A stretch of DNA of 64,000 nt from Dyella sp. GSA-30 (GTDB taxonomy: Bacteria; Pseudomonadota; Gammaproteobacteria; Xanthomonadales; Rhodanobacteraceae): NCBI RefSeq assembly GCF_027924605.1, contig NZ_AP027042.1, forward strand, positions 2,333,524 to 2,397,523, written 5' to 3'. Of the stretch, positions 1 through 8,733 are shown piece after piece (position 1 is the first letter of the stretch; every line of letters begins with the position of its first letter). The notes below the pieces were generated by a model. That model made no database searches. It saw only the letters and a list, made by a program, of their open reading frames with translations, and was not told the DNA's origin. The position numbers and the translations under genes were made by a program.

Positions 1-1
1 C

Positions 2-1441
2 CGGCTCAAGGCGTTCGTCGATCCGCTGCCGATTCCCTCAGTAATGCGCGCGACCCATGGCGAGACGCTGAAAATCGCCATGCGCGAAACCGAACAGCGC
101 CTGCATCGCGATCTCAAGCCGACGCGTGTGTGGACCTATGGTGGCTGCATGCCTGGTCCGACGCTGGAAATGACCAGCGGCCAGCGGCTGCGCGTGGAGT
201 TTCCCAACGATCTTCCGGGCAAGCATTTTCTGCCGATCGACCACAATATTCATGGCGCCGAGAAAGATCAGCCCGAAGTGCGTGCCATCGTGCATTTGCA
301 TGGCGGACGTACGCCGACATCCAGCGACGGTTATCCGGACGACTGGTATGTGCCGGGCAAGTCGCGCGTCTATGAGTATCCGAACAAGCAGGATGCGGCG
401 ACGCTGTGGTATCACGACCACGCGATGGGCATTAACCGGCTCAACATCTACGCAGGCATGTTCGGTCTGGCGCTGCTGCGCGACAAGCACGAAGCATCAT
501 TGAACCTGCCGCAGGGCGAGCAGGAAATTCCGCTGGTGCTGTGCGACCGCCTGCTCACTCAGGATGCCCAGCTTTATTACCCGGTCTCCGGTCAGCTCGA
601 TGCACCGTGGGTGCCCGAAGTGTTCGGCAATGCCGTGCTGGTCAACGGCGCTTTGTTGCCCTATCTCGATGTGCAGCCGCGTCGTTATCGCTTTCGCGTG
701 CTCAATACCGCGAATGGGCGCTTCTTTCATTTGAGTTTGCGCGGTCGCCGTCCGTTTCTGCAGATCGGCAGCGATCAGGGACTGCTCGCCGCACCGGTCA
801 CGCAGACGAACCTGTTGTTGGCACCGGGCGAGCGGGTTGATCTGGTGATCGATTTTGCCGAGCTTGCCGGCCAGAGCATCGAGCTGATGAACGACGCATT
901 GCCGGTCATGCAGTTTCATATCCGTAGCGGAAAGGCGAACGACACCAGTCAGGTACCGGCCAAGCTGCGCGATGTTCCGCGCACGGCCGAATCATCGGCA
1001 GTGAAGACGCGGCTGCTCACCCTGGACGAGTACGCCGATTGCGTTGCCGAGCCGATGCTGATGTTGCTCGACGGCAAGCGTTGGCATGAACCGGTGACGG
1101 AACGGCCGAAGCTTGGCAGCACGGAAATCTGGAGCTTCGTGAATCTCACTGAAGATACGCATCCGATTCATTTGCATCTGGTGCGGTTTCAGGTGCTCGA
1201 TCGGCGGCCCTTCGATATCAATACCTGGATGGATTCCAAGACCGTTCGCTACAAGGGGCCGGCGCAAGTGCCGCCGGCGCACGAGCAAGGCTGGAAGGAT
1301 GTGGTGCAGGTTTATCCAGGGATGGTGACGCGCATTATTGCGACGTTCGATGGGTATGCCGGGCGGTATGCGTGGCATTGTCATCTGCTTGAGCATGAGG
1401 CCAATGAGATGATGCGGCCGTTTGAGGTGGTTGCTGGGTAG
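2..1441 (+). CDS. Multicopper oxidase, CotA/bilirubin-oxidase-like (5' end outside window)
   Basis: The reading frame is open from base 2, with an N-terminal stretch typical of CotA-type oxidases (FVDPLPIP), so the true start lies upstream. Copper-site motifs are all visible: HLHGG (first T2/T3 His pair), WYHDHA (second pair), HPIHLH (third) and the C-terminal HCHLLEHE followed by a Met that fits a T1 axial ligand. Members of this family oxidise phenols, bilirubin or metal ions with reduction of O2 to water, usually outside the cytoplasm. The substrate cannot be told from sequence. No signal peptide can be judged because the N-terminus is missing. The stop is followed by a long repeat-filled gap. 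Confidence 0.9.
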   Translation, partial: RLKAFVDPLPIPSVMRATHGETLKIAMRETEQRLHRDLKPTRVWTYGGCMPGPTLEMTSGQRLRVEFPNDLPGKHFLPIDHNIHGAEKDQPEVRAIVHLHGGRTPTSSDGYPDDWYVPGKSRVYEYPNKQDAATLWYHDHAMGINRLNIYAGMFGLALLRDKHEASLNLPQGEQEIPLVLCDRLLTQDAQLYYPVSGQLDAPWVPEVFGNAVLVNGALLPYLDVQPRRYRFRVLNTANGRFFHLSLRGRRPFLQIGSDQGLLAAPVTQTNLLLAPGERVDLVIDFAELAGQSIELMNDALPVMQFHIRSGKANDTSQVPAKLRDVPRTAESSAVKTRLLTLDEYADCVAEPMLMLLDGKRWHEPVTERPKLGSTEIWSFVNLTEDTHPIHLHLVRFQVLDRRPFDINTWMDSKTVRYKGPAQVPPAHEQGWKDVVQVYPGMVTRIIATFDGYAGRYAWHCHLLEHEANEMMRPFEVVAG

Positions 1442-2391
1442 GTCGTTGCTTCAGTCCCACAACATCGTCATCCCGGCGTAGGCCGGGATCCAGTGGCTTC
1501 GGTGGTAGGTTGTCGCTGGAGCGTGCATCGCTCTGGCTTGGCGTTCGTGCCAGAAAGTCGCCTGCGGCGTGTTTCGCCCGCCTGCCGGCGGCCGAGTTAC
1601 TTTCTTTGCTTGTCCAAAGAAAGTAACCCAAGAAAGGACACCCCTAGTCCGCCGTCCCTCCGCGCCTTCGGCGCTCCAGGACCGTGAGGTTTGGCCGGGC
1701 TTTAGGACGGGACATCCGTGTCCCGTCCTAAAGGCATCGACGTCCTGTCGATGCCCCCTTCGGGGCCTGATCGTCCAAACCTCACTCGGCTCTCGAGGGG
1801 GCCCGAAGAGCTGACGGCTCGCTGCGCATCGCTTGTCGAGAGCAAAGCTGCGCTGTGGTGATGTTCTCGCGAGCACCCGGCCCCCTCACCCCAGCCCTCT
1901 CCCCCGACAAAGCCAGGGGAGAGGGAGCAGGTAGCGAGAAGACGCAACACTGAGGTTCCCTCAGTCAGTCCCCTCTCCCCTGGCTCCGCCGGGGGAGAGG
2001 GCTAGGGTGAGGGGGAACGCTTTAAGTCCTCACTGCCACGACGCCTCGCGCACAAATCCGGCGCACCTCAGAAGCGCCAGAAGTGTCCCCTGACGAGTCG
2101 AGTAGGCGGCACGAACGGTTTTATCTCCCAATGCTGCTCAGAGTCTTGGCTCTAAAGGCCATTCTCTCTTTGGTTACTTTCTCTTTGGGCCAGCAAAGAG
2201 AAAGTGACTCGCTCGCCGGCAGGCGAGTGAAACGCCCGCTGCGTAAGCGGCCAGGTCGCCAAAGCACCCAGGCAAGAACCAAACACTGACGCCACTGGGT
2301 TCCGGCCTACGCCGGAATGACAAAGTAGGAGAGGCTGCGTTGCGTAAGCGGCCAGGTCGCCCAAACACAACAAGGCCACCAAGAAACCAAA
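1442..2391. repeat. Intergenic composite repeat region arranged as a mirror
   Basis: This 950-bp gap holds no credible gene. A short REP-like unit (GTCATCCCGGCG-GGCCGGGA type) at 1466-1497 recurs inverted at 2291-2321. A second element built around CGCCTGCCGGCG and ACTTTCT...AGAAAGTAACC at about 1570-1630 recurs inverted at about 2168-2235. Between them lies an inverted pair of CCCTCTCCCC...GGGGAGAGGG units. The whole region therefore reads as nested inverted repeats. Reading frames here translate the repeats in several frames and look spurious. Confidence 0.8.
1881..2015. repeat. Inverted pair of CCCTCACCCC/CTCTCCCC repeats
   Basis: Units at 1881-1925 and 1970-2015 are near-perfect reverse complements, each itself a hairpin built on CTCTCCCC...GGGGAGAG. 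The same family recurs at 18362-18494, 28889-28948, 37955-38038 and, shortened, at 58881-58905, always between genes. Confidence 0.8.
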
Positions 2392-2991
2392 TCAATCCCC
2401 CCGAGAATTCCACCGCCGCAACGCCCGCGTCTCCCTCTCAAACCCAAGCACACTCACCGTAGCCGTATCCAACAACAAGTGCGAACCCGTCAAAGCAAGC
2501 CCATTCATCCAACATCCTCCAAGCACCCGCAAAAAGTGCCCATGCGAAAACAACGCAACACGCCCCCGCATGGCCAACAACCGCTGGATCAAGGCATTCG
2601 CTCGCAGCTGAATCTGTTCAATGCTCTCGCCTTCGGGCACCGGCGAATTCCACACCGTCCACCCCGGCACGGTTGCGCGTATCTCCGTCGTAGTACGACC
2701 TTCATAGATGCCGTAGTTCCACTCGCTGAGATCGGGTTCGACCCGCGAGCCAACCCCAAGTCCCGCCTCACGACACGTCTCGATCGCCCGCGACATCGGA
2801 CTGGTCAGCACGACATCGAACGATTGCTTCGCCAATAACGGCGCAAGCGAACGAGCCTGCTCGCGACCATGTTCGGTCAGCGGAACATTGGTGCGACCCG
2901 TATGTTGCCCCGACAGACTCCACTCGGTTTCGCCATGACGGATCAGCCAGATCTCCAGCGTGGGATGTTCATTCAATGCGGTGATGTTCAT
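2392..2991 (-). CDS. Histidine phosphatase family protein (phosphoglycerate-mutase-like)
   Basis: A 199-residue protein with the phosphohistidine motif LIRHGETEW near residues 15-23 and a second catalytic His in FSHGHFLRVL, the two hallmarks of the histidine phosphatase superfamily. Such proteins are phosphatases or cofactor-dependent/independent mutases acting on sugar phosphates or other small substrates; the exact substrate is not evident. The start at 2991 (MNITALNEHP) was chosen over a longer frame because it places the RHG motif near the N-terminus, as usual, and lies 7 nt after the stop of the upstream carboxypeptidase gene, suggesting co-transcription. Its 3' end abuts the repeat region. 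Confidence 0.85.
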   Translation of the reverse strand: MNITALNEHPTLEIWLIRHGETEWSLSGQHTGRTNVPLTEHGREQARSLAPLLAKQSFDVVLTSPMSRAIETCREAGLGVGSRVEPDLSEWNYGIYEGRTTTEIRATVPGWTVWNSPVPEGESIEQIQLRANALIQRLLAMRGRVALFSHGHFLRVLGGCWMNGLALTGSHLLLDTATVSVLGFERETRALRRWNSRGD

Positions 2992-2998
2992 GCGATAC

Positions 2999-4795
2999 CT
3001 AGTGCTGTAGCGTGCGGAGCAATTCGTTGGTTTGCGCGGAGTCCAGGCGAAGTACCGGATACGCACCCACCTCCTGCGTGGTGTACCAGGGCGAGCGCTG
3101 GTAGAAGAAACTCAGGCGCGCATTGCTGTCCTTGGCGAAGGCGGGATCGTCCTTGAGCTTCTGTTCGAACTGCGCTTTCAACGTTGGATCCTTGCTCATC
3201 ATGTCGCGCGCCAACTTCTCCAGGACGCGCGACTCGCCATACTCCTTCTGCTCGAAGATGGCATTGAGATAACCCCAGCGCAGCAACGAATCAGGTGCCT
3301 GCGGTTCAAGCAGCTCGATCGCAACGTTCGCCGTACGCTGGTCCATCGGCACGATCACCGAGCCGGGCGGCAGTTCGACTTTGCGCGTCATGGGCGTCAT
3401 CGTAAAGTCGCGCAGCATCAGGTGATCTTCGAACGGCTTGCTGGCCCACTGTGGATGGTCGATCTGATAACTGCCGGCAGTCACGTCCTGCGCAATTTTC
3501 AGGCGGCGGTAGGCGATGCCATGTGCGTCGAGCTTCTCGATGATTTGCGTCCATTGCGCAGGTATGACGTACGCCGCGGGTGGGTCGATCGAGATATCCG
3601 GCAACAGGCCGTTTCGGTTGTCGATGATGTATGTCTGTGGCTTGCTCGGGTCGTACTGGATCCAGTTCGTGTCCGATACATCGCTATGCGTGGTCGAGAA
3701 GGCATAGCCCTTCAGCTGGAACGGTTCGGCGCTGGGGTCGGGCTTGAACGTCAATGGCACGGACGCCTTGGCGTCGCTGGCGCGTGCAATGATCTGTTCG
3801 TCGGCGTGCTTGTTCACGGCCAATAATGACTTCGGATCGCGGCCGATATTTTCCAGCAGCAGTTCGACCAGGTCGTAGGTGCCGCGCACGCGTACTTCGT
3901 ATGGCTTGAGCATATGCGTTTCGATCAACAGCGCAGGTCGATTCTGCAGGGCCACATAGCCGGTGGAAAAACGCGGCCCGGAACCGAAGTTCTCGATGCC
4001 CTTGCGCGGGTCGCGGCCGTCGACGAGCTCGAGATAGATCGACGCAAGATGTTCGCGTTTTTCGTAAGCAGGTATCGCCTGGTCGACCATCAGATGCCGT
4101 TGCCATTTCGCCACGCCAGGATCGAGCTTGTGCGGGTCTTCGGTGTACCAGGTCAGGTCGTATTGGTAATCGGCGCCATCGGTGGTGTGCACGTCGACGA
4201 AGAAGTCAGGCAGCCATTGCTGCCAGAGTTTCAGCCACGCCTGTATTTCGGGTGCATCGGCCTTGACATAGTCGCGATTGAGATTCAGGTACTGCGACTG
4301 ACCGCGAAAGCCCATGCTGTTCGGGCCGTTCTGATTGATGCGGTTGTACGGACTGGCATGCTCATGGCCGTCGACGCTGAAGACGGGAATGTAGATGAGC
4401 ACGACATGATCGAGCAGATGCGGCAGCTTGCCGGTCACGGCGAAGTCGCGCAGCAACATGAGCCCCGCATCCTTACCTTCGATTTCGCCAGGGTGAATGC
4501 CCGCCTGCACCAATACGATGGGCTTGCCCGTGCGGCGCGCGGCATCCGGCGTAAACGTGCCGTCGCCGCTGGCGACCACGGCCATCATCGGACGGTCTTG
4601 CGGTGTCGTGCCGAAACGTACGAGTTTCAGTTTGTCCGGCGCCGCGGCGACGAGTCGCTCCAGGTAGCCAAGTGTCGTGGCGTAGTCGGGCGTGGTGCGG
4701 AAATGAGCGGCTTCGGCTGGCGTGGTCCAGTCGGTCGCATGGGTGATTGGAGCAAGTCCCAGCAGGCTGAGCAAGGCAAGTTGATGCAGCTTCAT
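2999..4795 (-). CDS. Secreted M14-family zinc carboxypeptidase
   Basis: A 598-residue protein beginning with a signal peptide (MKLHQLALLSLLGLAPITHA). The zinc-binding HxxE is visible as GIHPGEIEGKD (His101, Glu104), a further ligand region is DVHTTDGADY, and the catalytic Glu probably lies in LLIETHM. This is the M14 carboxypeptidase A-like fold, hydrolysing C-terminal residues of peptides in the periplasm or outside; the specificity is unknown. The start was set at 4795, where its ATG overlaps the TGA of the upstream DUF502 gene (ATGA). A longer open frame runs upstream inside that gene but lacks coding character. Confidence 0.88.
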   Translation of the reverse strand: MKLHQLALLSLLGLAPITHATDWTTPAEAAHFRTTPDYATTLGYLERLVAAAPDKLKLVRFGTTPQDRPMMAVVASGDGTFTPDAARRTGKPIVLVQAGIHPGEIEGKDAGLMLLRDFAVTGKLPHLLDHVVLIYIPVFSVDGHEHASPYNRINQNGPNSMGFRGQSQYLNLNRDYVKADAPEIQAWLKLWQQWLPDFFVDVHTTDGADYQYDLTWYTEDPHKLDPGVAKWQRHLMVDQAIPAYEKREHLASIYLELVDGRDPRKGIENFGSGPRFSTGYVALQNRPALLIETHMLKPYEVRVRGTYDLVELLLENIGRDPKSLLAVNKHADEQIIARASDAKASVPLTFKPDPSAEPFQLKGYAFSTTHSDVSDTNWIQYDPSKPQTYIIDNRNGLLPDISIDPPAAYVIPAQWTQIIEKLDAHGIAYRRLKIAQDVTAGSYQIDHPQWASKPFEDHLMLRDFTMTPMTRKVELPPGSVIVPMDQRTANVAIELLEPQAPDSLLRWGYLNAIFEQKEYGESRVLEKLARDMMSKDPTLKAQFEQKLKDDPAFAKDSNARLSFFYQRSPWYTTQEVGAYPVLRLDSAQTNELLRTLQH

Positions 4796-5454
4796 TCGCG
4801 GTTCTCTGACAGGGCAGGTGAAGCGGGCAGGGTATCGGGTGCCACCGCGCCGCCGGAAATGATGAAAGCCATGGCCTGGTCCATGGTCCAGTCGGTCGGT
4901 GTCAATTCGTCGACCGGAACCAGCTCCAGATAGCCGCCCGTGGGATTGGGCGTCGTCGGAATATAGACGGCGGCCATCTCGCGGCCGCTGCCCTCTTCGA
5001 TCATCAGGCGCGTGACGAAGCCGACCACCTTCATGCCTGGGCGCGGGAAGTCGACCAGCACGACGCGCTGAAGACCCGAAGGTTTTTGCTGTAGCACCGC
5101 CATCAGCTTCTTGGTACCGCCATAGATCGTCTGCACCAGCGGAATCCGCGCCAGCAATCCGTCGAACGCCAACAGCAGGCGCTGGCCGATCACGCGGGTC
5201 GCCAGCCAACCAAGCAGGTACAACGCCAGCACGGTAATCAGCAGGGCCAATAGCGAGGTTGCCCAGGAGTTCTGCAAAGCCGCAGCCGCGTCCGGCGAGT
5301 GGGTCGACGCCGCACCCAGCAAGGCGTCAACCAGCGGCGTGCCGATGCCGGCGAGCAGACCGAACACGAACTTGAATACCGCCCAGGTCACCCAGAGCGG
5401 GATGAAAGTCAGCAGGCCGGTAATGAGATAGCGTTTTACGCGCAGGTGCGTCAT
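4792..5454 (-). CDS. DUF502 family inner-membrane protein
   Basis: A 220-residue protein with a short basic N-terminus (MTHLRVKRYLITGLL), two predicted membrane segments near residues 10-32 and 66-90, and a soluble C-terminal half. The pattern with PLVQTIYGGTK, VVLVDFPRPGMKVVGFVT and VYIPTTPNPTGGYL is characteristic of DUF502. The function of this family is not established. It is the first gene of a leftward operon with the M14 carboxypeptidase (4-bp overlap) and the histidine phosphatase. Confidence 0.88.
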   Translation of the reverse strand: MTHLRVKRYLITGLLTFIPLWVTWAVFKFVFGLLAGIGTPLVDALLGAASTHSPDAAAALQNSWATSLLALLITVLALYLLGWLATRVIGQRLLLAFDGLLARIPLVQTIYGGTKKLMAVLQQKPSGLQRVVLVDFPRPGMKVVGFVTRLMIEEGSGREMAAVYIPTTPNPTGGYLELVPVDELTPTDWTMDQAMAFIISGGAVAPDTLPASPALSENRE

Positions 5455-5530
5455 GGGAATGGCCGGGGCGGAGCTTGGGGAGCGGCCATTGTAGTGCCCG
5501 AGCTGCGTCAGCTACGCACTTTCCATCCCG

Positions 5531-6772
5531 CTAGAGCATGAATCGGTTGTTGAAGATGCCCCAGCCAAGGAACAGGCACACGGCTATCCAGCCAACCAGG
5601 GTATACCGCTCCGCTTTTTGGTTATCGACTTTTCTCAATGCCATCCAGAGGGCGAACGGGATGATGGCGTAGCGATTTTCGATAAGCCACGACGACGACA
5701 GATAGAACGCCGCAAACGGATAGATGAGCACGCCTGACGGATGTTCGAATCGGGTCAATGCGATGCTGCACGCGGCCAGCCCTATCAATGCGGCAAAGAG
5801 CCGCCGCGGGAGGTCGTGTTGCACCATGGCGATAAAGTGGTTGCGAGCAAAGTAATACTCCGGCGTTACGACGTTGTCATAGCTGCCATTGAGCTTGGCG
5901 AAACAGACAAACAGCACCACGATCGCCAGAACCCAGAGTGCGGTTTTCCGCTGGGAAAGAAGGCGCTTTGTTCCGGACCACATCGGGTAAGGGAAAAACA
6001 ACGCGAAGAGAAACAGCGCGAAGTAGATATTGCCGGCGTGCAAGCTGGCATCCGGGTGGTAAGTCGTCAACGCAGTGGACAGGGAAATGCTGCCGTTCCA
6101 GATCCAATAGGCAACGAATACCGCGACCGGCAGCAGGTAGGGTGCGACAACGCGGATAGCTTCGCGCCAGTACCGCGAAGGTGTCCAAAGGCGGCCCTGT
6201 ATGCTTGGCCAGAGTGAAACCAGGGGGAGAAATCCGGCCCAGACGACATTGTTTTGGCGCACCAGGATGGAGGTGGTTATGGCGATGGCTGCCAAGAGAT
6301 GTCGCCGCTTCAATGAAGCGAATGTCGCGGCAAGCACAAGCGCCATCGATAGAACATCGGTATAGATGAGGAAGTAATAAGGGAATAGAAAGGGAAGGAA
6401 GAAGAACAATGCCGCGGACTGGAGGACGTTGTGGTCTCCCAGAGACCGTCTGATGGCAAAAAAGAAGGCGGCGGCAGCAAGGCTGAACAGCGAGCTGACG
6501 ATTCGCATGGCGGCGATGGAGTTGCTGAAAGAGATTTTCAGCAGTATCGCGACGAGGCCGTGATACCCGGGGATCATTGCCAGATAGGGGTAGAAAACGA
6601 ACTTTCCGTTTAGAAAATACTGGATTTGCGGAATGTGGACGCCTTCGTCGCAGCACGGTTGAAAAGCCGATATGGCGTAGATCAACCCGCAGGTCCACAG
6701 CAATGCGATCAGGCACGGCCATAGGGCCTGTTGCCGCCAGGTTTTCGTCGGAACCATTGATTTCATTTCCAT
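5531..6772 (-). CDS. Polytopic glycosyltransferase-like protein resembling ALG10/DIE2
   Basis: A 413-residue protein with about ten hydrophobic segments. An acidic luminal-type loop near the N-terminus (CCDEGVHIPQIQYF), then PGYHGL, YTDVLSMAL and ILVRQNNVVW occur in the same order as the conserved blocks of eukaryotic ALG10/DIE2 alpha-1,2-glucosyltransferases (DE-x-FH-IPQ, PGLY, YTD and RQTNI-W). It may therefore transfer a sugar from a polyprenyl-phosphate donor on the periplasmic face; the acceptor is unknown. Base composition is clearly lower in GC than its neighbours (e.g. about 42% at 6361-6420), which fits acquisition by transfer. It appears monocistronic and no other glycan genes are adjacent. 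The family assignment rests on motifs recalled, not on a search. Confidence 0.62.
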   Translation of the reverse strand: MEMKSMVPTKTWRQQALWPCLIALLWTCGLIYAISAFQPCCDEGVHIPQIQYFLNGKFVFYPYLAMIPGYHGLVAILLKISFSNSIAAMRIVSSLFSLAAAAFFFAIRRSLGDHNVLQSAALFFFLPFLFPYYFLIYTDVLSMALVLAATFASLKRRHLLAAIAITTSILVRQNNVVWAGFLPLVSLWPSIQGRLWTPSRYWREAIRVVAPYLLPVAVFVAYWIWNGSISLSTALTTYHPDASLHAGNIYFALFLFALFFPYPMWSGTKRLLSQRKTALWVLAIVVLFVCFAKLNGSYDNVVTPEYYFARNHFIAMVQHDLPRRLFAALIGLAACSIALTRFEHPSGVLIYPFAAFYLSSSWLIENRYAIIPFALWMALRKVDNQKAERYTLVGWIAVCLFLGWGIFNNRFML

Positions 6773-6925
6773 GATGAGGCTCGCAATCCCCCTTGGATGG
6801 CTATGTCCGATGCCTTTTTGCGAGCTTGGGGAGTGTGGCAGATGTCGGGTATCGGACCAAGGTCAGGTGTGATTTTTTTCGCGGGCCTGCGAATCATGGT
6901 CTGAACGGGGAACGGCGAAGGACAC

Positions 6926-7450
6926 ATGGCTAGACGTATCGATCAACGGGATTTTGAAACGCGTTTACGCGAGCATCGAGGCCTGATCGCCAAGGTGGCC
7001 AGCGTCTATGCGTTCTCGCGCGAGGACCGGCTGGACCTCGAGCAGGAGATCAGCGTGCAGCTATGGCGTGCCTTTGGCAGTTACGACGAGCGACGCGCGA
7101 AGTTCTCTACCTGGCTGTACCGGATTGCCTTGAACGTGGCGATTTCGCAGGCGCGCCGTCGTCGCGACGATGGGCGGCTGGAGCCGCTGGAGGCGTATCA
7201 CATGGAAAGCGTAGCAGGCGAAGAGCGACCCGAGCCGGACGAACGGTTGCAGGCGCTGTACGGGTTTATCGGCGAACTGGATGCGCTCAATCGCGCCTTG
7301 ATCCTGCTGTACCTGGAAGATCGCAGCTATGTGGAGATCGCCGACATCCTGGGCATCAGCGAAACCAATGTGGCAACCAAGATCAACCGCATCAAGCAGA
7401 AGCTGCGCGGGCAAATGACCGCGGCATCCACTCATTTGACGAGGGCATAG
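6926..7450 (+). CDS. ECF-type RNA polymerase sigma factor
   Basis: A 174-residue protein with sigma region 2 (DRLDLEQEISVQLWRAFGSYD...FSTWLYRIALNVAIS) in the N-terminal half and a helix-turn-helix region 4 (YVEIADILGISETNVATKINRIKQKLR) at the C-terminus. It would direct RNA polymerase to a small stress regulon. The start ATG follows a plausible GAAGGA ribosome site. The next gene begins 2 nt after the stop and encodes a membrane protein that probably acts as its regulator. No obvious ECF promoter was found in the 150-bp leader. Confidence 0.88.
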   Translation: MARRIDQRDFETRLREHRGLIAKVASVYAFSREDRLDLEQEISVQLWRAFGSYDERRAKFSTWLYRIALNVAISQARRRRDDGRLEPLEAYHMESVAGEERPEPDERLQALYGFIGELDALNRALILLYLEDRSYVEIADILGISETNVATKINRIKQKLRGQMTAASTHLTRA

Positions 7451-7452
7451 GC

Positions 7453-8103
7453 ATGGAACTGGACGAACTCAAGCAGGCCTGGCAGGTGTTGGACCAACGG
7501 CTGCAGCAACAGCACACGCTCAATGTGCAGTTCTTTCGCGATAGCCGGCTGGACAAACTGCAGCGAGGATTACGCCCGCTGGTCTGGGGGCAGGCGATTC
7601 AGATCATCATCGGTGTCCTGGGCGCGCTGTTTTTCGCGCCGATCTGGATCGCGCATCGACATGAGCCGGCCGTGTTGATCGCAGGCCTGGTCATGCACCT
7701 GTATTGCATCGGCATGATCGTGGTCGGTGCCGTGGTCCAGGCGCAGGTCGCGCGCATTGATTACAGTGCGCCGGTGGTCGCCATCCAACGACAGCTGCTG
7801 CGGCTGCGAAAGAGCTATTCGGTTGCCGGGGCATGCGTCGTCGGCCTGCCTTGGTGGTTTCTGACGGCACCTTTGCTGGTGGTACTGACGCGAGGAGGGA
7901 TCATGGTGGCCGCGCCTTCGGCCATCTGGATCCAACTGGCTGTGGGTGCCCTGGGCTTGTTGGCCACGGCCTGGTTCTATCGTTGGTCGCATCGTCCCGA
8001 GCGCGCGGAACTGGCACGCAGGATCGACGACAGCACGGTAGGCGGGAGCATCCGCCGAGCGCAGGCCGCGCTCGACGATATCGCTCGCTTCGAGCGCGAG
8101 TGA
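7453..8103 (+). CDS. Polytopic membrane protein, likely partner of the upstream sigma factor
   Basis: A 216-residue protein with a cytoplasmic-looking N-terminal segment of about 45 residues (MELDELKQAWQVLDQRLQQQ), four predicted membrane spans (about 50-70, 75-98, 128-148 and 155-175) and a charged C-terminal tail. It starts 2 nt after the sigma gene, so the two are almost certainly translated from one message. By position it is a candidate anti-sigma factor, but it has no zinc-finger HxxxCxxC motif and I do not recognise a named family. The role is inference from context. Confidence 0.75.
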   Translation: MELDELKQAWQVLDQRLQQQHTLNVQFFRDSRLDKLQRGLRPLVWGQAIQIIIGVLGALFFAPIWIAHRHEPAVLIAGLVMHLYCIGMIVVGAVVQAQVARIDYSAPVVAIQRQLLRLRKSYSVAGACVVGLPWWFLTAPLLVVLTRGGIMVAAPSAIWIQLAVGALGLLATAWFYRWSHRPERAELARRIDDSTVGGSIRRAQAALDDIARFERE

Positions 8104-8107
8104 GAAC

Positions 8108-8560
8108 TCAGCGCGCGCGCGGCTTCAGGCGGACGTATATCTGCTTGCGTACCCGTGCCACCAGCTCGCCCGCCGCGGTCTTGATCTCGGTTTCGAACCA
8201 CTGCAGTACTTTTTCGCCATTGGCGGCGGCCGCGCGCAATTGCTCGACGGCCGCATCGTCCATATGGAAGTCCGCATAGACATCGGCCTTTCCCGGTGCG
8301 ACGAATTCGATCTCGCCGGCCTTGTCCCAGACGTAGTAGTCAGGCCCCAGCCGATGCATCGCCAGCAACATGTACATCGGATCGGCCATCGCAAACAGAT
8401 TGCCGCCGAACTGCGAGCGCACGTAATTGCGGTTCCACGGGCGCAGCTTCAGCACCACCTTGGCTTCGCGCCAGTCCTCGCTCAGCCGCAGCACGCGGAT
8501 GCTGTTGAAGAGGTAGGGCGGCCACAGGTTCATGAGGTGGCGAAGGGTGGATGCGCGCAT
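8108..8560 (-). CDS. DUF4442 domain protein (hotdog-fold, thioesterase-like)
   Basis: A 150-residue protein with the pattern of DUF4442: an N-terminal LMNLWPPYLFNSIRV, a central RNYVRSQFGGNLFAMADPMYML and a strand-rich C-terminus. The fold belongs to the hotdog superfamily of acyl-CoA thioesterases and dehydratases. The substrate is unknown. It converges on the sigma/membrane pair with 4 nt between stops and appears to be transcribed alone. Confidence 0.82.
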   Translation of the reverse strand: MRASTLRHLMNLWPPYLFNSIRVLRLSEDWREAKVVLKLRPWNRNYVRSQFGGNLFAMADPMYMLLAMHRLGPDYYVWDKAGEIEFVAPGKADVYADFHMDDAAVEQLRAAAANGEKVLQWFETEIKTAAGELVARVRKQIYVRLKPRAR

Positions 8561-8630
8561 GGGGACGGGTTCGGGTGCGGGACCGAAAGGCTACCATACG
8601 GATGAGTATGTTGCGCGCCAGGGCGATCTT

Positions 8631-8700
8631 TGTAGGAGCGACTTCAGTCGCGACCGGCCGTGAGGTAACGGTGGGTCGCGACTGAAGTCGCTCCTGCAAA
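8631..8700. repeat. Inverted repeat (GTAGGAGCGACTTCAGTCGC family)
   Basis: Two 23-24 bp arms, 8632-8655 and 8673-8696, are almost perfect reverse complements around a short centre and would form a long hairpin. The family is common in GC-rich gammaproteobacteria. A decayed relative with the same central CGTGACGTAACCGTGGGTCG core lies at about 39529-39597. Confidence 0.85.
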
Positions 8701-8733
8701 TTCAGGATGGTTCTCGCGTTTTCGGACGGCTGC

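Noticed and set aside
1451-2413. Several 60-140 codon open frames between the oxidase and phosphatase genes
   Set aside because: They translate the repeat elements in different frames and both orientations; no ribosome sites.
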